Shown: one piece after another, positions 26,002 to 34,948 of the stretch
How positions within the stretch are numbered: the first letter of the stretch is position 1
Layout of the letters: each line of letters opens with the position of its first letter
NCBI RefSeq assembly: GCF_001420995.1
Contig: NZ_CP012184.1
Coordinates: 1,844,501-1,908,500 of the forward strand
Direction: 5' to 3'
DNA: 64,000 nucleotides
DNA from: Pseudonocardia sp. EC080619-01
GTDB taxonomy: Bacteria; Actinomycetota; Actinomycetes; Mycobacteriales; Pseudonocardiaceae
Program-made: the position numbers and the translations under genes
Notes under the pieces: generated by a model
Seen by the model: the letters and a program-made list of their open reading frames with translations, nothing else
The model's database searches: none
What the model was told of the DNA's origin: nothing

Positions 26002-27421
26002 CATGAGACACCCTCTGTCAATCCTCGGGTCAGCTGGCCCTCCCGAGGGCTCTGTTCCGATTGGCGACGTGGACGCTCTCGTCGTAGAGCATCTGTTTGG
26101 TGAGGCAGTGCCAGAGGATCTCCAGCCAACGATTGCCGAGTGTTCTCAACGCGTGGTGGTGGGGTTTGCCTGCCGCCACCTTGGAGTCGTAGAACTCTCG
26201 GGCCCAACCGCTCTTGGTGAGGCTGCAGAAGGCCCATTGGTGCACGGCGGCGCCGAGGAAGTGATTGTGAGCCCGACGGCGAACGACGGCGAAGTCGCTT
26301 TTGCCCGACCGTCGGGTCACGGGAGCTTGCCCGGCGTAGCACTGCAGCCCTGCAGGAGAGTCGAACTGCTCGATGTGTTCGCCGATCTCGCCGGCGATAC
26401 GGGCCGCCAGACGCGGTCCGAGGCCGGGGAAGCTCAGGTAGATCCGCCCCCCGGGGAACCACTCCGTGCTGTCGACACCCTCCGGGGTCTGCGCATCGGC
26501 AAGGAGCTCGCTCATGCGCCGTTCCCAAGCTCGTCGAGCCTCGTGCAGTGCCAGGAGCTGGACCGCGGCAAGCCGGACCGATGCCGCTTTGGCCCGGGCC
26601 AGATACTCCTTCGCCGCCAGAGCGGGCGTTCTGAGGGCAGCGTCAACCTGTTCGGCGAACCGGTCGGGTCGGCCGTGGTGCGCTGCTCGCGCGAAGCCAG
26701 CCAGCTCGTCACGAGTCGCAGCGAGCAGTTCCGCCTGAGTCGGCCATCGTTCGAGCATGCGGAGCACGGTGGGGGCGCTGAGGTCGCCCTTGGCGATCGC
26801 CAGCGCGGCCGGATAGGTCGCCTGCAGATCCGCGCGCAGCCGATTAAGCAACCGGGTCTGGTCTCGAGCGGCACGCTCGTCGTCACGTCCGATGGCACGC
26901 ATCTCGCCGCCGATCCGCCCGTGCGGAACCAGCGTCTTCAAAGTGGTGTGTCGATCGAGGGCGAGCAGGCAGCAGATGCGGGCGTCCTCTGCGTCATCCT
27001 TCTTCCGGGCAGGTCCTCGACGGCGCGCGACCAGGTCGGGGTTGACTGGAACCACGGTGAACCCGGCATCGACCAACGCCTCGACGAGCAGGCCGTGGCG
27101 GGTCTCGAGCACAACGCGCACCTCGGCGGGGTCGGGCTCCATCCGCAGGACGCGTTCGATCAGCGACTCGACACCATCCGGTCGGTGCGATATCCGAAAC
27201 TGAGAAATAACTCCCTTGTCTGGAGTTCCGATGGCAACGTCGTGGAACTGCTCGGCCCAGTCGATGCCAATTCCGATCACTGCGGATCACCTCTCCGTCG
27301 GCCACTGGTCATGCGGCGGACCGGGAAGGAACGGCATCGTGCTAATGAATCGGTCCTCTCGGGACAACACCCTCATAGACGTCAGTCCTTCGCCGGGGCC
27401 CAGCAGAGGCGCCGTCTCATG
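26002..27421 (-). mobile_element. IS110-family insertion sequence
   Basis: The transposase gene (26030-27280) is flanked by an 8-base inverted repeat: CATGAGAC at 26002-26009 and GTCTCATG at 27414-27421, each followed inward by a CTCTG-containing segment. Subterminal repeats of this size occur in the IS1111 branch of the family. The exact ends and any core duplication cannot be fixed from one copy. The untranslated stretch ahead of the transposase (27281-27421) contains small hairpins and may encode the guide (bridge) RNA known for IS110 elements. Confidence 0.75.
26030..27280 (-). CDS. IS110-family transposase (DEDD recombinase)
   Basis: 416 residues from GTG with an upstream GAGAGGTGATC. 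The N-terminal RuvC-like DEDD domain shows D7 (GIGIDWA), E59 (VVLETR) and the KKDDAEDA acidic pair (D96, D99). The C-terminal Transposase_20 domain has FPGLGPRLAARIAGEIG and YAGQAPVTRRSGKS with its conserved Ser. It appears intact. IS110 enzymes excise and insert through a circular intermediate guided by an RNA made from the element's own end. Confidence 0.95.
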   Translation of the reverse strand: MIGIGIDWAEQFHDVAIGTPDKGVISQFRISHRPDGVESLIERVLRMEPDPAEVRVVLETRHGLLVEALVDAGFTVVPVNPDLVARRRGPARKKDDAEDARICCLLALDRHTTLKTLVPHGRIGGEMRAIGRDDERAARDQTRLLNRLRADLQATYPAALAIAKGDLSAPTVLRMLERWPTQAELLAATRDELAGFARAAHHGRPDRFAEQVDAALRTPALAAKEYLARAKAASVRLAAVQLLALHEARRAWERRMSELLADAQTPEGVDSTEWFPGGRIYLSFPGLGPRLAARIAGEIGEHIEQFDSPAGLQCYAGQAPVTRRSGKSDFAVVRRRAHNHFLGAAVHQWAFCSLTKSGWAREFYDSKVAAGKPHHHALRTLGNRWLEILWHCLTKQMLYDESVHVANRNRALGRAS

Positions 27422-27470
27422 AAAGTCCTCGAAGGACACGCATCTCTAGCGCTCTCTGCCGGGATCCACC

Positions 27471-28331
27471 GTGCGATCGGAAGGTAGTCCCATCAGCATC
27501 TCACTCGGCCGGTACGGCGTCTGGCGACACGAGACGGGCCTCTCGCCCGAGTTGGCGGCACGGATCGAGTCCCTCGGGTTCGGGACCGTGTGGATCGGCG
27601 GGTCCCCTCCCGGTGACCTCGCACTCGCGGAGTCGATGCTGGACGCGACGACCTCGCTGACCGTCGCGACCGGCATCGTCAACATGTGGTCGACCCCGGC
27701 CGACGAGGTCGCGCCGTCCTACCACCGGATCGCGGCGAAGCACCCGGACCGCTTCCTGCTCGGCGTCGGCGTCGGGCACCCGGAGGCCACCAGCGACTAC
27801 ACCCGCCCGTACGCCACCGTCGTCGAGTACCTGGACCGGCTCGACGAGCTGGACGTGCCCGTCGCCGGTCGTGCCCTCGCCGCACTCGGGCCGAAGGTGC
27901 TGGACCTCGCCCGGGACCGCTCCGCGGGCGCGCACCCCTACCTGACGACGCCCGACCACACCCGGACCGCGCGGGAGCGGCTCGGCGACGGCGTGCTGCT
28001 CGCCCCCGAGCACAAGGTCGTCCTGGACACCGACCCGGAGGCCGCCCGCGCGGTCGGGCGGCCCCGGGTGCAGCAGCCCTACCTGGGCCTGCGGAACTAC
28101 CGGAACAACCTGGCCCGTCTCGGCTGGGCGACCGGGGACATGGACGACGGCGGCAGCGACGCCCTGATCGACGCGCTCGTCGCGCACGGCACGCCGGAGC
28201 AGGTCGCGGCGCGGCTCGACGAGCACCTCGCCGCAGGGGCCGACCACGTCTGCGCGCAGGTCCTCACGGCGGACATGCAGGCCCCGGAGAAGGACCTGGA
28301 ACGGCTCGCCGGCGCGCTCGGGATCGCCTGA
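27471..28331 (+). CDS. Luciferase-like, probably F420-dependent oxidoreductase
   Basis: 286 residues with the bacterial luciferase TIM-barrel fold: SLGRYGVWRHETGLSPELA at the start, GTVWIGGSPPGDL, then TVATGIVNMWS and HPDRFLLGVGVGHPE. This matches the short LLM-class F420-dependent group of actinobacteria. The substrate is unknown. The start at GTG 27471 is uncertain: family members usually begin a few residues before LGRYG, and the IS element ends about 50 bases upstream, so the original promoter and perhaps RBS may have been displaced. It is followed 44 bases later by the PAP2 gene. Confidence 0.85.
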   Translation: MRSEGSPISISLGRYGVWRHETGLSPELAARIESLGFGTVWIGGSPPGDLALAESMLDATTSLTVATGIVNMWSTPADEVAPSYHRIAAKHPDRFLLGVGVGHPEATSDYTRPYATVVEYLDRLDELDVPVAGRALAALGPKVLDLARDRSAGAHPYLTTPDHTRTARERLGDGVLLAPEHKVVLDTDPEAARAVGRPRVQQPYLGLRNYRNNLARLGWATGDMDDGGSDALIDALVAHGTPEQVAARLDEHLAAGADHVCAQVLTADMQAPEKDLERLAGALGIA

Positions 28332-28375
28332 GCCGCACGGCACACCGGGTGCCGGCGGTGGCTAGTCTCGGACCG

Positions 28376-29047
28376 GTGCGCGACGCCACCGATCCGCCGA
28401 GCCTGCTCGGCCCGCTGCGCCGACCGGCCCCGGTGATCGTCGCCGTCGCGACGGTCGTGTTCGCCGTGCTCGCCTGGCGCTACGCCGGCGAGGCCCAGGC
28501 CGGCCGGGTCGACAGCAGCGCCGACGCGGCGGTGGAGGCGCTGCCCGGTGTGCTCGCCCGGCTGACCGGGTTCGGCTCGCCCCCGTCGGTGGTGCTGTGG
28601 GCGCTGCTCCTCGCCGGGGCCGCCCTGCTGCTCCGCCGACGGCGGCTCGCCGTGCTGGCGATCGTCGCGCCCGGCCTGACCGGCGTCGCGACGACCGTGC
28701 TCAAGCCGCTGATCGGCCGCACGATCGGTGGCGAGGGCACCGCCGGATTCGCGTACCCGAGCGGGCACACCGGTGGCGCCGTGTCGATCGGCCTGCTCGT
28801 CGCGTTGCTGCTGGTCGCGCTGCTACCGGTCGCCCGGGCCGGTCCGGCGGTCGCGACGCTCGCGGCGGTCGCCCTGCTCGCCGGCGGCACCGTCGGCGCC
28901 GGGATGGTGCGGATCGGCGCGCACTACGCGACCGACACGATCGGCGGGTTCTGCATCGCGGTCGCGATCGGGCTCGGTGCGGGGCTGGTCATCGACCGGG
29001 TCGCGGACCATCGGGCACGGGACCGGCCGGTGCCCCGCACCGGCTGA
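28376..29047 (+). CDS. PAP2-family membrane phosphatase
   Basis: 223 residues from GTG 28376. Five to six membrane helices carry the three PAP2 motifs: KPLIGRTIGG, YPSGHTGGAVS and RIGAHYATDTIGG. Catalytic His residues lie in PSGH and AHYATD. Such proteins dephosphorylate undecaprenyl pyrophosphate or phosphatidic acid type lipids on the outer membrane face. TAGTCT sits about 12 bases before the start, hinting at a leaderless transcript. Confidence 0.88.
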   Translation: MRDATDPPSLLGPLRRPAPVIVAVATVVFAVLAWRYAGEAQAGRVDSSADAAVEALPGVLARLTGFGSPPSVVLWALLLAGAALLLRRRRLAVLAIVAPGLTGVATTVLKPLIGRTIGGEGTAGFAYPSGHTGGAVSIGLLVALLLVALLPVARAGPAVATLAAVALLAGGTVGAGMVRIGAHYATDTIGGFCIAVAIGLGAGLVIDRVADHRARDRPVPRTG

Positions 29048-29076
29048 TCCGCGTCCCGCACCCGCACCCCGGCTGC

Positions 29077-32000
29077 TCACCCGTCCACGACGGTCCGCCC
29101 GGTCTCGACGGCCGGGCAGCTCGTCCGCACCGGGCACCGGTCGCAGTCGGGCCCGGCCCGCGCCACGAACACCGCACCGGCCGAGTCCTCGGCGCAGGTC
29201 ATCAGCACGTCGCGCCAGTGCCCCATCTCCTCCGGCTGCAGCGGCGACTGCGCCGGTTCCTTGGCCTCCCCACTCGCCTTCCGGTCGGCCAGGAACAGCA
29301 GCCGGCCACCACCCGGACCGGTTCCGGCACCGACCAGCTCGGAGAACGCACCCAGCGACGCCGCGAGCTGGTAGACCGCCAGCTGGTGGTGCTCGGCCGT
29401 CGCCCGGCCCGACGTCGCCGTCTTGCCGGTCTTGACGTCGATCACCACCGGGCGGCCCTGGTCGTCGCGCTCGAGGCGGTCCACCCGGCCGTGCAGCCGC
29501 ACCCGGCGGGCCGACCGCGCGGCGCCACCACCGGGACCGTCCGCGGGTTCGGGCGCGAGCAGATCGGGGTTGTCGTCGCCGGACGGCCCCGGGCCCTCCG
29601 GCGGGGGATCGCCCTCCAGGTCGAGCTGCACCGGCTGCTCGACGGCGACGAGCTCCAGCCCCTCGGCCCGGCTGCGGCGCACCCAGTCGTCGAACGCGGT
29701 GAGCATGTCCCGCACCCGCGACAGCTCCCGGCGGCCGAACCACGGGGCCCCCGCGTCGAGCCGCCGCCAGGCCGAGCGCAGCGCCGACTCCAGCTCCGCG
29801 GCGTCGGCACCGGCGGCGCGCGCCTGGACCAGGGCGTGCACCAGCGATCCGGTCACCGCCGACAGCGCCCCGCTCTCATCGCCGCCGTGCCGGGAGAGCA
29901 CCCAGCGCAGCGGACACCCGGCGATGGTCTCGACGTCCGACGGGGAGATCGGCACCAGCTCGCCGTCGGCGCGCAGCGGGGCGTGGTCGGAGAGCTCGGC
30001 GAGGCCGTACCAGTCGTCGGGACGGGCGCCGGGCACCCCGTCGGCGGCGAGCCGGGCCAGCTGCGTCGCCGCCCGCCTCCGGCGCGCGGCCTGCGCCGGG
30101 TCGCCGTGGTCGGGGGCCGTGACGGCCCGCCGCAGCTCACCGACCAGCTCCGCCATGACCAGGGACCGTTCCGGACGGTGGACAGGCCGGGCCTCGGTGG
30201 CGTCGGCGGGACGGGGGTCGAGCTCGTCGAGGAAGCGCGACGGCTGCTCGTCCTCCCCCTGGACCGCGCTGACCAGCAGCGCCGACCGGGCGCGCGTGCA
30301 CGCGACGTGGAACAGCCTGCGCTCCTCGGCGAGCAGCGGCGCCGACCGTGAGACCGCCGAGCCGGGTTCGGCGACCCCGGCGACGAGATCGACGAGCTGC
30401 TCGTGCCCGAGCAGGCTCCCCCGCAGGCGCAGGTCCGGCCACAGCCCCTCCTGCACACCGGGCACCGCGACGACCGTCCACTCCCGACCGCGCGAGCCGT
30501 GCGCGGAGAGCAGCTCGACGGCGCCGCCGCGGGGGGCCTGCGGGGCGAGCGTCTCGCCGGGCAGCTGCTGGTCGGCGAGGTACTCGAGGAACCCGCCGAC
30601 GTCGGCGCCCGGCAGCCGGTCGGTGTACCGGGCGGCGGCGTCGAACAGGGCGAGCACGGCGTCGAGGTCCCGGTCGGCGGCCGCGCCACCGGGCCCGCCC
30701 CGGGCGCTCGCGTCGCTCCAGCGCTTCGCCAGCCCGGTCCGCCGCCACACCAGCCACAGCGTGTCCTCGACCGAGTCGCCGGACGCGATCGACCGCGCCG
30801 CGGTGTCGAGGAGCCACCCCACGTCGCGCATCGGGGCCGCCTCGGCGGGCGAGAGCATCACCAGCGGGTCCGGACGCCCCCCGACGGCCTCGCGCAGCAT
30901 CGCGACCAGCAGCGGATCACTGCTCGCGACCGCCGGGTCGGCCTCCCCCGGATCCGGGTGGTCGTCGTCGGGGACGACGCGGACGTCGTGTCCCGCTGCG
31001 GCGTGCATCCGCAGCAGGCCGCGCCGCAGCCGTCGCATCCGCAGCGGGTCACCACCGCCGAGCGGCGAGGTGAGCAGTGACGTCGCCAGGTCGGCGTCGA
31101 TCGCGGACGGGCGCGACGCCGCCCGCAGCACCAGCAGCAGCGGGACCACCGCGGGCTGGCGCGGGAGCGGCACCTCGTCCGGCGGTGCCGCGATCGGGAC
31201 GCCGGCCGCCGCCAGGGCGCGCCGCAGAGCGGGCAGGGTGCGGCGGGCCGATCGGGACAGCACCGCCATCTCCGACCACGGGACGCCGTCGACGAGGTGC
31301 GCGCGGCGGAGCCGGTCGGCGATCCACCCGGCCTCCGCCGACGGGGAGCCGAACACGCGGACCTGCACCGCATCACCGGCGTCCTCCGCCGTCGGGCGGG
31401 CCTCCATTCCGCCCCCGCCCACCGGCCGACCGGCGCCTGCTCCATCCCCGTCCACCGGCCGACCGGCACCTGCTCCGGTCCCGTCCGCCGCGCCACCGGC
31501 GCCTGCCCGGGACCCGTCCGCCGGTGCACCGTCGGCCTGCTCGTCGGGGCGGTCGTCGGTGCGGGCGCCGTCCGGGCGCTGGTCGCCGGCAGCGCGGCCG
31601 GGGCGGTTCCGTGCCGGGCCGGCGCCGGGCAGCTTCTCCGCGAGCCGCAGACCCGCCGCACGGACACCGGGCTGCCGGCGGTGGTCGACCGTGAGCACCT
31701 CGGTGGGTGCGTCGATCGCGTTCATGCCCTGCGGGTCCGCGCCACGGAACGTCAGCACCGCCTGGTCCGGGTCCCCGGCCAGGAGGGTGGACTCCGCGTC
31801 CGCCGCCAGTGTCGCGACCAGCTCCATCTGCTGCGGGTCGAGATCCTGCGCGTCGTCGACGAGGAGGTGGCGCACCCGCTCGCGCTCCTGGTCGCGCAGG
31901 CCCGGATCGGCGGCGAGCGCGTCCAGCGCCGCCGCGACCAGCTCCGCCGAGTCGAGCGCGGGAGCGGTCGCCTGCGGGGCACTGCGACCCGCGGCCCCGC

Positions 32001-32694
32001 GCAGCAGGGTGACCTCCTCGTAGGTGCGGAAGAACCGCGCCGCGGCCACCCACTCGTCGCGGCCGTGGGCCGTGCCGAGCCCGGCGAGCTCCGCGGGCCC
32101 GAGCCCCCGCTCGGCGGCCCGCAGGAGCAGCTCGCGCAGCTCCGCGGCGAACCCGGGCAGCCCGAGCGCCGGATCCAGCCGTTCCGGCCACGACGATCCC
32201 GGCACGCTGCCGTTCCAGCTCTCGATCTCACCGGCGAGCAGCTCGCGCACCACCACGTCCTGCTCGGCGGACGCCAGCAGCCGCGGGGGCGGGTCCTCGT
32301 GCCGGGCCGCGTGCAGCCGCAGCACCCCGAACGCGTACGAGTGCACCGTGCGGACCAGCAGCTCGCGCGTGGTGCGGACGCCGAAGTCGCCCGCGATCTC
32401 GTCGCCGCCCTGGGTGAGCAGCGCCGTCAGCCTGCCGCGCAGCTCCTCCGCGGCCCGCCGGCTGCCGACGAGCAGCAGCAGCGAACCGGGCGGGGCACCG
32501 GCCCGCACCCGGCGGACGACGGCGTCGAGCAGCAGGCTGGTCTTCCCGGTTCCCGGCCCGCCGAGCACGCGCAACGGCCCCCGCTCGTGCGCGAGGACCC
32601 GCGCGGCCGCGCCCGACCACGTCCGGTCCGGGGCGGGCGGTGGGGCCGCGCGCACCAGCCGCGGGGACGGCTGCTCGGCGGCTGCTCGGGTCAT
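29077..32694 (-). CDS. adnA: AdnA-type helicase-nuclease subunit
   Basis: 1205 residues. UvrD-like motor with Walker A GGPGTGKT (45-52) and VDDAQDLDPQQ as Walker B. The C-terminal nuclease has HGRVDRLER, VVIDVKTG (D1086, K1088) and the QLAVYQL helix. Cysteines in IAGCPLRW and C1184, C1187, C1193 form an AddB-like Fe-S clamp around the nuclease. This is the AdnA layout of actinobacterial AdnAB. Between the motor halves, a Gly/Ala/Asp/Pro low-complexity insert of about 75 residues (around 31360-31590) makes the protein longer than the roughly 1050 residues usual in mycobacteria. adnB is not adjacent. Confidence 0.9.
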   Translation of the reverse strand: MTRAAAEQPSPRLVRAAPPPAPDRTWSGAAARVLAHERGPLRVLGGPGTGKTSLLLDAVVRRVRAGAPPGSLLLLVGSRRAAEELRGRLTALLTQGGDEIAGDFGVRTTRELLVRTVHSYAFGVLRLHAARHEDPPPRLLASAEQDVVVRELLAGEIESWNGSVPGSSWPERLDPALGLPGFAAELRELLLRAAERGLGPAELAGLGTAHGRDEWVAAARFFRTYEEVTLLRGAAGRSAPQATAPALDSAELVAAALDALAADPGLRDQERERVRHLLVDDAQDLDPQQMELVATLAADAESTLLAGDPDQAVLTFRGADPQGMNAIDAPTEVLTVDHRRQPGVRAAGLRLAEKLPGAGPARNRPGRAAGDQRPDGARTDDRPDEQADGAPADGSRAGAGGAADGTGAGAGRPVDGDGAGAGRPVGGGGMEARPTAEDAGDAVQVRVFGSPSAEAGWIADRLRRAHLVDGVPWSEMAVLSRSARRTLPALRRALAAAGVPIAAPPDEVPLPRQPAVVPLLLVLRAASRPSAIDADLATSLLTSPLGGGDPLRMRRLRRGLLRMHAAAGHDVRVVPDDDHPDPGEADPAVASSDPLLVAMLREAVGGRPDPLVMLSPAEAAPMRDVGWLLDTAARSIASGDSVEDTLWLVWRRTGLAKRWSDASARGGPGGAAADRDLDAVLALFDAAARYTDRLPGADVGGFLEYLADQQLPGETLAPQAPRGGAVELLSAHGSRGREWTVVAVPGVQEGLWPDLRLRGSLLGHEQLVDLVAGVAEPGSAVSRSAPLLAEERRLFHVACTRARSALLVSAVQGEDEQPSRFLDELDPRPADATEARPVHRPERSLVMAELVGELRRAVTAPDHGDPAQAARRRRAATQLARLAADGVPGARPDDWYGLAELSDHAPLRADGELVPISPSDVETIAGCPLRWVLSRHGGDESGALSAVTGSLVHALVQARAAGADAAELESALRSAWRRLDAGAPWFGRRELSRVRDMLTAFDDWVRRSRAEGLELVAVEQPVQLDLEGDPPPEGPGPSGDDNPDLLAPEPADGPGGGAARSARRVRLHGRVDRLERDDQGRPVVIDVKTGKTATSGRATAEHHQLAVYQLAASLGAFSELVGAGTGPGGGRLLFLADRKASGEAKEPAQSPLQPEEMGHWRDVLMTCAEDSAGAVFVARAGPDCDRCPVRTSCPAVETGRTVVDG

Positions 32695-32759
32695 GCACCG
32701 ATTCGACCACGTGCCCCCGACAGTGACGCGCCACCCCGGCAGGCGGGAGGATCGGGAAT

Positions 32760-33041
32760 GTGGACGAGGAGACCGTGGAACGGGTCCGGGACGTCGTGAC
32801 GTCGATCCCGCCGGGCCAGACCCTCAGCTACGGCGAGGTCGCCGAGCTGGCCGGGTTACGGTCGGCACGGCTGGTCGGGCGGATCCTCGCGGAGGACGGC
32901 CACGACCTCCCCTGGCACCGAGTGCTCCGGGCGGACGGCCGGTCGGCCCCGCACATCGCGGCCGAACAGGCGGCCCGGCTACGGGCGGAGGGGATCCTGA
33001 TGGTGGACGGCCGCCTGCCTCCCGAACACCGCCGCCGCTGA
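32760..33041 (+). CDS. Alkyltransferase-like protein (ATL)
   Basis: 93 residues from a GTG, the size of the C-terminal domain of O6-alkylguanine-DNA alkyltransferase. The acceptor motif PCHR is PWHR (51-54), so the active cysteine is Trp, the defining feature of ATL proteins. These bind O6-alkylguanine without repairing it and hand it to nucleotide excision repair. The winged-helix SYGEVAELAG and the arginine finger region (SARLVGRIL) are present. It is divergent from adnA with 65 bases between the starts. Confidence 0.92.
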   Translation: MDEETVERVRDVVTSIPPGQTLSYGEVAELAGLRSARLVGRILAEDGHDLPWHRVLRADGRSAPHIAAEQAARLRAEGILMVDGRLPPEHRRR

Positions 33042-33056
33042 CCCGACCCCTTCCCA

Positions 33057-33149
33057 CCGAGCGTCACGTAGATGCCCTCGGCAGGGCCATACCGTGACGC
33101 TCGATCGCGCCCCGGGGGGTGGTGCGTGGCAGTGTGCAGAGCAAAGGGG
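33057..33149 (+). repeat. 93-bp dispersed repeat, copy 1
   Basis: Same length as copy 2 (34073-34165) with six mismatches, in the same orientation. It contains a perfect 10-base inverted repeat (33059-33068, 33093-33102) around a smaller GCCCT/AGGGC stem, and ends in the word GTGTGCAGAGCAAAG. It lies between the ATL gene and the DUF4190-type gene. Confidence 0.9.
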
Positions 33150-33258
33150 CCCAGACAGGGCACACTGCGCCGGCGCCGGGCTCCCGCGCTGTCGTCAGAA
33201 TTGACGATGCCGACACCGTGTTGGCAACGCCTCGAATGTCCCTTTCGATGCGGATCAC

Positions 33259-34062
33259 GTGACCTCACCAGCGCAGCCGCCCTTCCCTCCCGGACCGCCG
33301 TACCCGCCGCCGCACGGCTGGCCCGTCCAGCGACCGCAGCGGAACGGGCTCGGCACCGCCGCGCTCGTGCTCGGCATCCTCGGCGCCCTGTTCTCGCTGA
33401 TCCCGATCATCGGCGTGATCGCCTGGCCGATGGTGGTCATCGGGCTGGTCCTCGGGGTCCTGGGCATCGTGCGCGCGAACGCGGGCAAGGCCGACAACCG
33501 CGGAGTCGCGATATCCGGGACGGTGCTGTCGGCGTTCGGTCTGGCGTTCTGCCTGCTCTACACGGTCGCGTTCGCCTCGGCCGTCTCCGACAGCAGCTCG
33601 TCCACGGCCTCCGCCACGGGCGGGTCCGCGCCGTCGGGCCCGGCGACCGCGGGCGTCGAGAACGCGGACCGCACCTACAGCGCCCCCGCACCCGCACGGC
33701 CCACCTCGGGAGCCCCCGGCGACACCCTCACCACCCGGGACGGGCTCGAGCTCACCACCACCCCGCTCCGTGACCGCAGCGACTTCATGGGCCCGGTCAG
33801 GTGCACCGACGTCACCTACCGGAACACCGGCTCCGGCACGGCCAGCTTCAACATCTGGGACTGGCAGCTCCAGGATCCTGACGGGGTGATCCGCCGGATC
33901 AGTATCGGCAGCGACAACGACCTGAGCTCCGGGCAGCTCGCACCGGGCGGGACGGTGAGCGGTCAGGTCTGCTTCGACGCGAAAGCCGACGCGAGCGGCA
34001 CCTGGACGGTCATCTACGAGGGCGGCCTGTTCAGCTCCGAGGACCTGACCTGGGCGGGCTGA
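33259..34062 (+). CDS. DUF4190/DUF4352-type membrane protein
   Basis: 267 residues from a GTG. A Pro-rich start of about 28 residues precedes three hydrophobic helices (roughly 29-50, 52-72 and 84-108) in DUF4190 style. A Ser/Thr/Ala-rich linker then leads to an extracellular beta-domain resembling DUF4352, with two Cys (VRCTDV and QVCFDA) that could form a disulfide. Function unknown. It is bracketed by the two 93-bp repeats, which suggests duplication or insertion of this block by recombination. Confidence 0.75.
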   Translation: MTSPAQPPFPPGPPYPPPHGWPVQRPQRNGLGTAALVLGILGALFSLIPIIGVIAWPMVVIGLVLGVLGIVRANAGKADNRGVAISGTVLSAFGLAFCLLYTVAFASAVSDSSSSTASATGGSAPSGPATAGVENADRTYSAPAPARPTSGAPGDTLTTRDGLELTTTPLRDRSDFMGPVRCTDVTYRNTGSGTASFNIWDWQLQDPDGVIRRISIGSDNDLSSGQLAPGGTVSGQVCFDAKADASGTWTVIYEGGLFSSEDLTWAG

Positions 34063-34072
34063 CCCCGCTCCG

Positions 34073-34165
34073 CCGAGCGTGACGTAGATGCCCTCAGCAG
34101 GGCCGTACCGTGACGCTCGATCGCGCCCTGGGGGGTGGTGCGCGGGAGTGTGCAGAGCAAAGGGG
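34073..34165 (+). repeat. 93-bp dispersed repeat, copy 2
   Basis: The second copy starts 11 bases after the DUF4190-type gene and ends 6 bases before the convergent methyltransferase gene. The stem has one mismatch relative to copy 1. Placement between convergent stops suggests it can also act as a terminator. Confidence 0.9.
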
Positions 34166-34171
34166 TGCAGG

Positions 34172-34927
34172 TCAGGAGGGCAGGCGGCCGGAGACCCAGG
34201 TCGCGTCGCGGTCGTCGTCGTGACCGGTGTCCACCTCCAGGCCGTGGCCCGCGAACACGTCCGCCAGCAGCGGCGCCTGCGCCGCGCTCGTCTCGATCAG
34301 CAGGGTCCCGCCGGGGGCCAGCCACCCCGGCGCCCCGGCGGCGATCCGCCGGGCCGGGTCGAGGCCGTCGCCACCTCCGTCGAGGGCGACCCGGGGTTCG
34401 TGGTCACGGGCCTCCGGCGGCATGCCCGCGATCGCCCCGGCCGGGACGTACGGGGTGTTCGCCACCAGCACCGCGACCCGCCCGCGCAGCGTCGCCGGCA
34501 GCGCGGCGAACAGGTCGCCGGTGTGCACGGTGCCGAGTCCGTCGAGGTTCGTCGCGGCGCACGCGGTGGCGACCGGGTCGACGTCGGCGGCGTACAGCTC
34601 CACCGGGACCCGTCGGGCGATCGCGGCGCCGACGGCCCCGCAGCCGCAGCACAGGTCCACCACCACCGCGCCCGGTCCCAGGCCGGCGACGGCGGCGTGC
34701 ACGAGGGCCTCGGTCCTGCGCCGCGGGACGAACACGCCCGACGCCACCCGGACGCGGGCGCCGTCGAACGCGGCCCAGCCGAGGACGTGCTCCAGCGGTT
34801 CACCGGCGACGCGGCGCCGGACCAGGTCGTCCAGCTCGGTGCCGGCGGCGGCCTCGGCGAGCAACCGGGCCTCGTCCTCGGCGAACACGCAACCGGCGGC
34901 CCGCAGCCGCGCGACGAGATCGCTCAC
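34172..34927 (-). CDS. Putative protein N5-glutamine methyltransferase (PrmC relative)
   Basis: 251 residues from a GTG. The SAM-binding motif I is VVDLCCGCGAVGAAIA and the catalytic NPPY loop reads NTPY (VANTPYVP). It fits the actinobacterial PrmC-related family (TIGR03704-like) and not PrmC itself, which modifies release factors. The substrate is unknown. It lies 21 bases after the chelatase gene, at the end of the nirB-to-methyltransferase run on the minus strand. Confidence 0.85.
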   Translation of the reverse strand: MSDLVARLRAAGCVFAEDEARLLAEAAAGTELDDLVRRRVAGEPLEHVLGWAAFDGARVRVASGVFVPRRRTEALVHAAVAGLGPGAVVVDLCCGCGAVGAAIARRVPVELYAADVDPVATACAATNLDGLGTVHTGDLFAALPATLRGRVAVLVANTPYVPAGAIAGMPPEARDHEPRVALDGGGDGLDPARRIAAGAPGWLAPGGTLLIETSAAQAPLLADVFAGHGLEVDTGHDDDRDATWVSGRLPS

Positions 34928-34948
34928 GGCGGCATTGTGCCGCGCGGC

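Noticed and set aside
33041..34172. Integron or prophage attachment sites at the 93-bp repeats
   Set aside because: No integrase gene and no tRNA nearby; the dyads are not attC-like.
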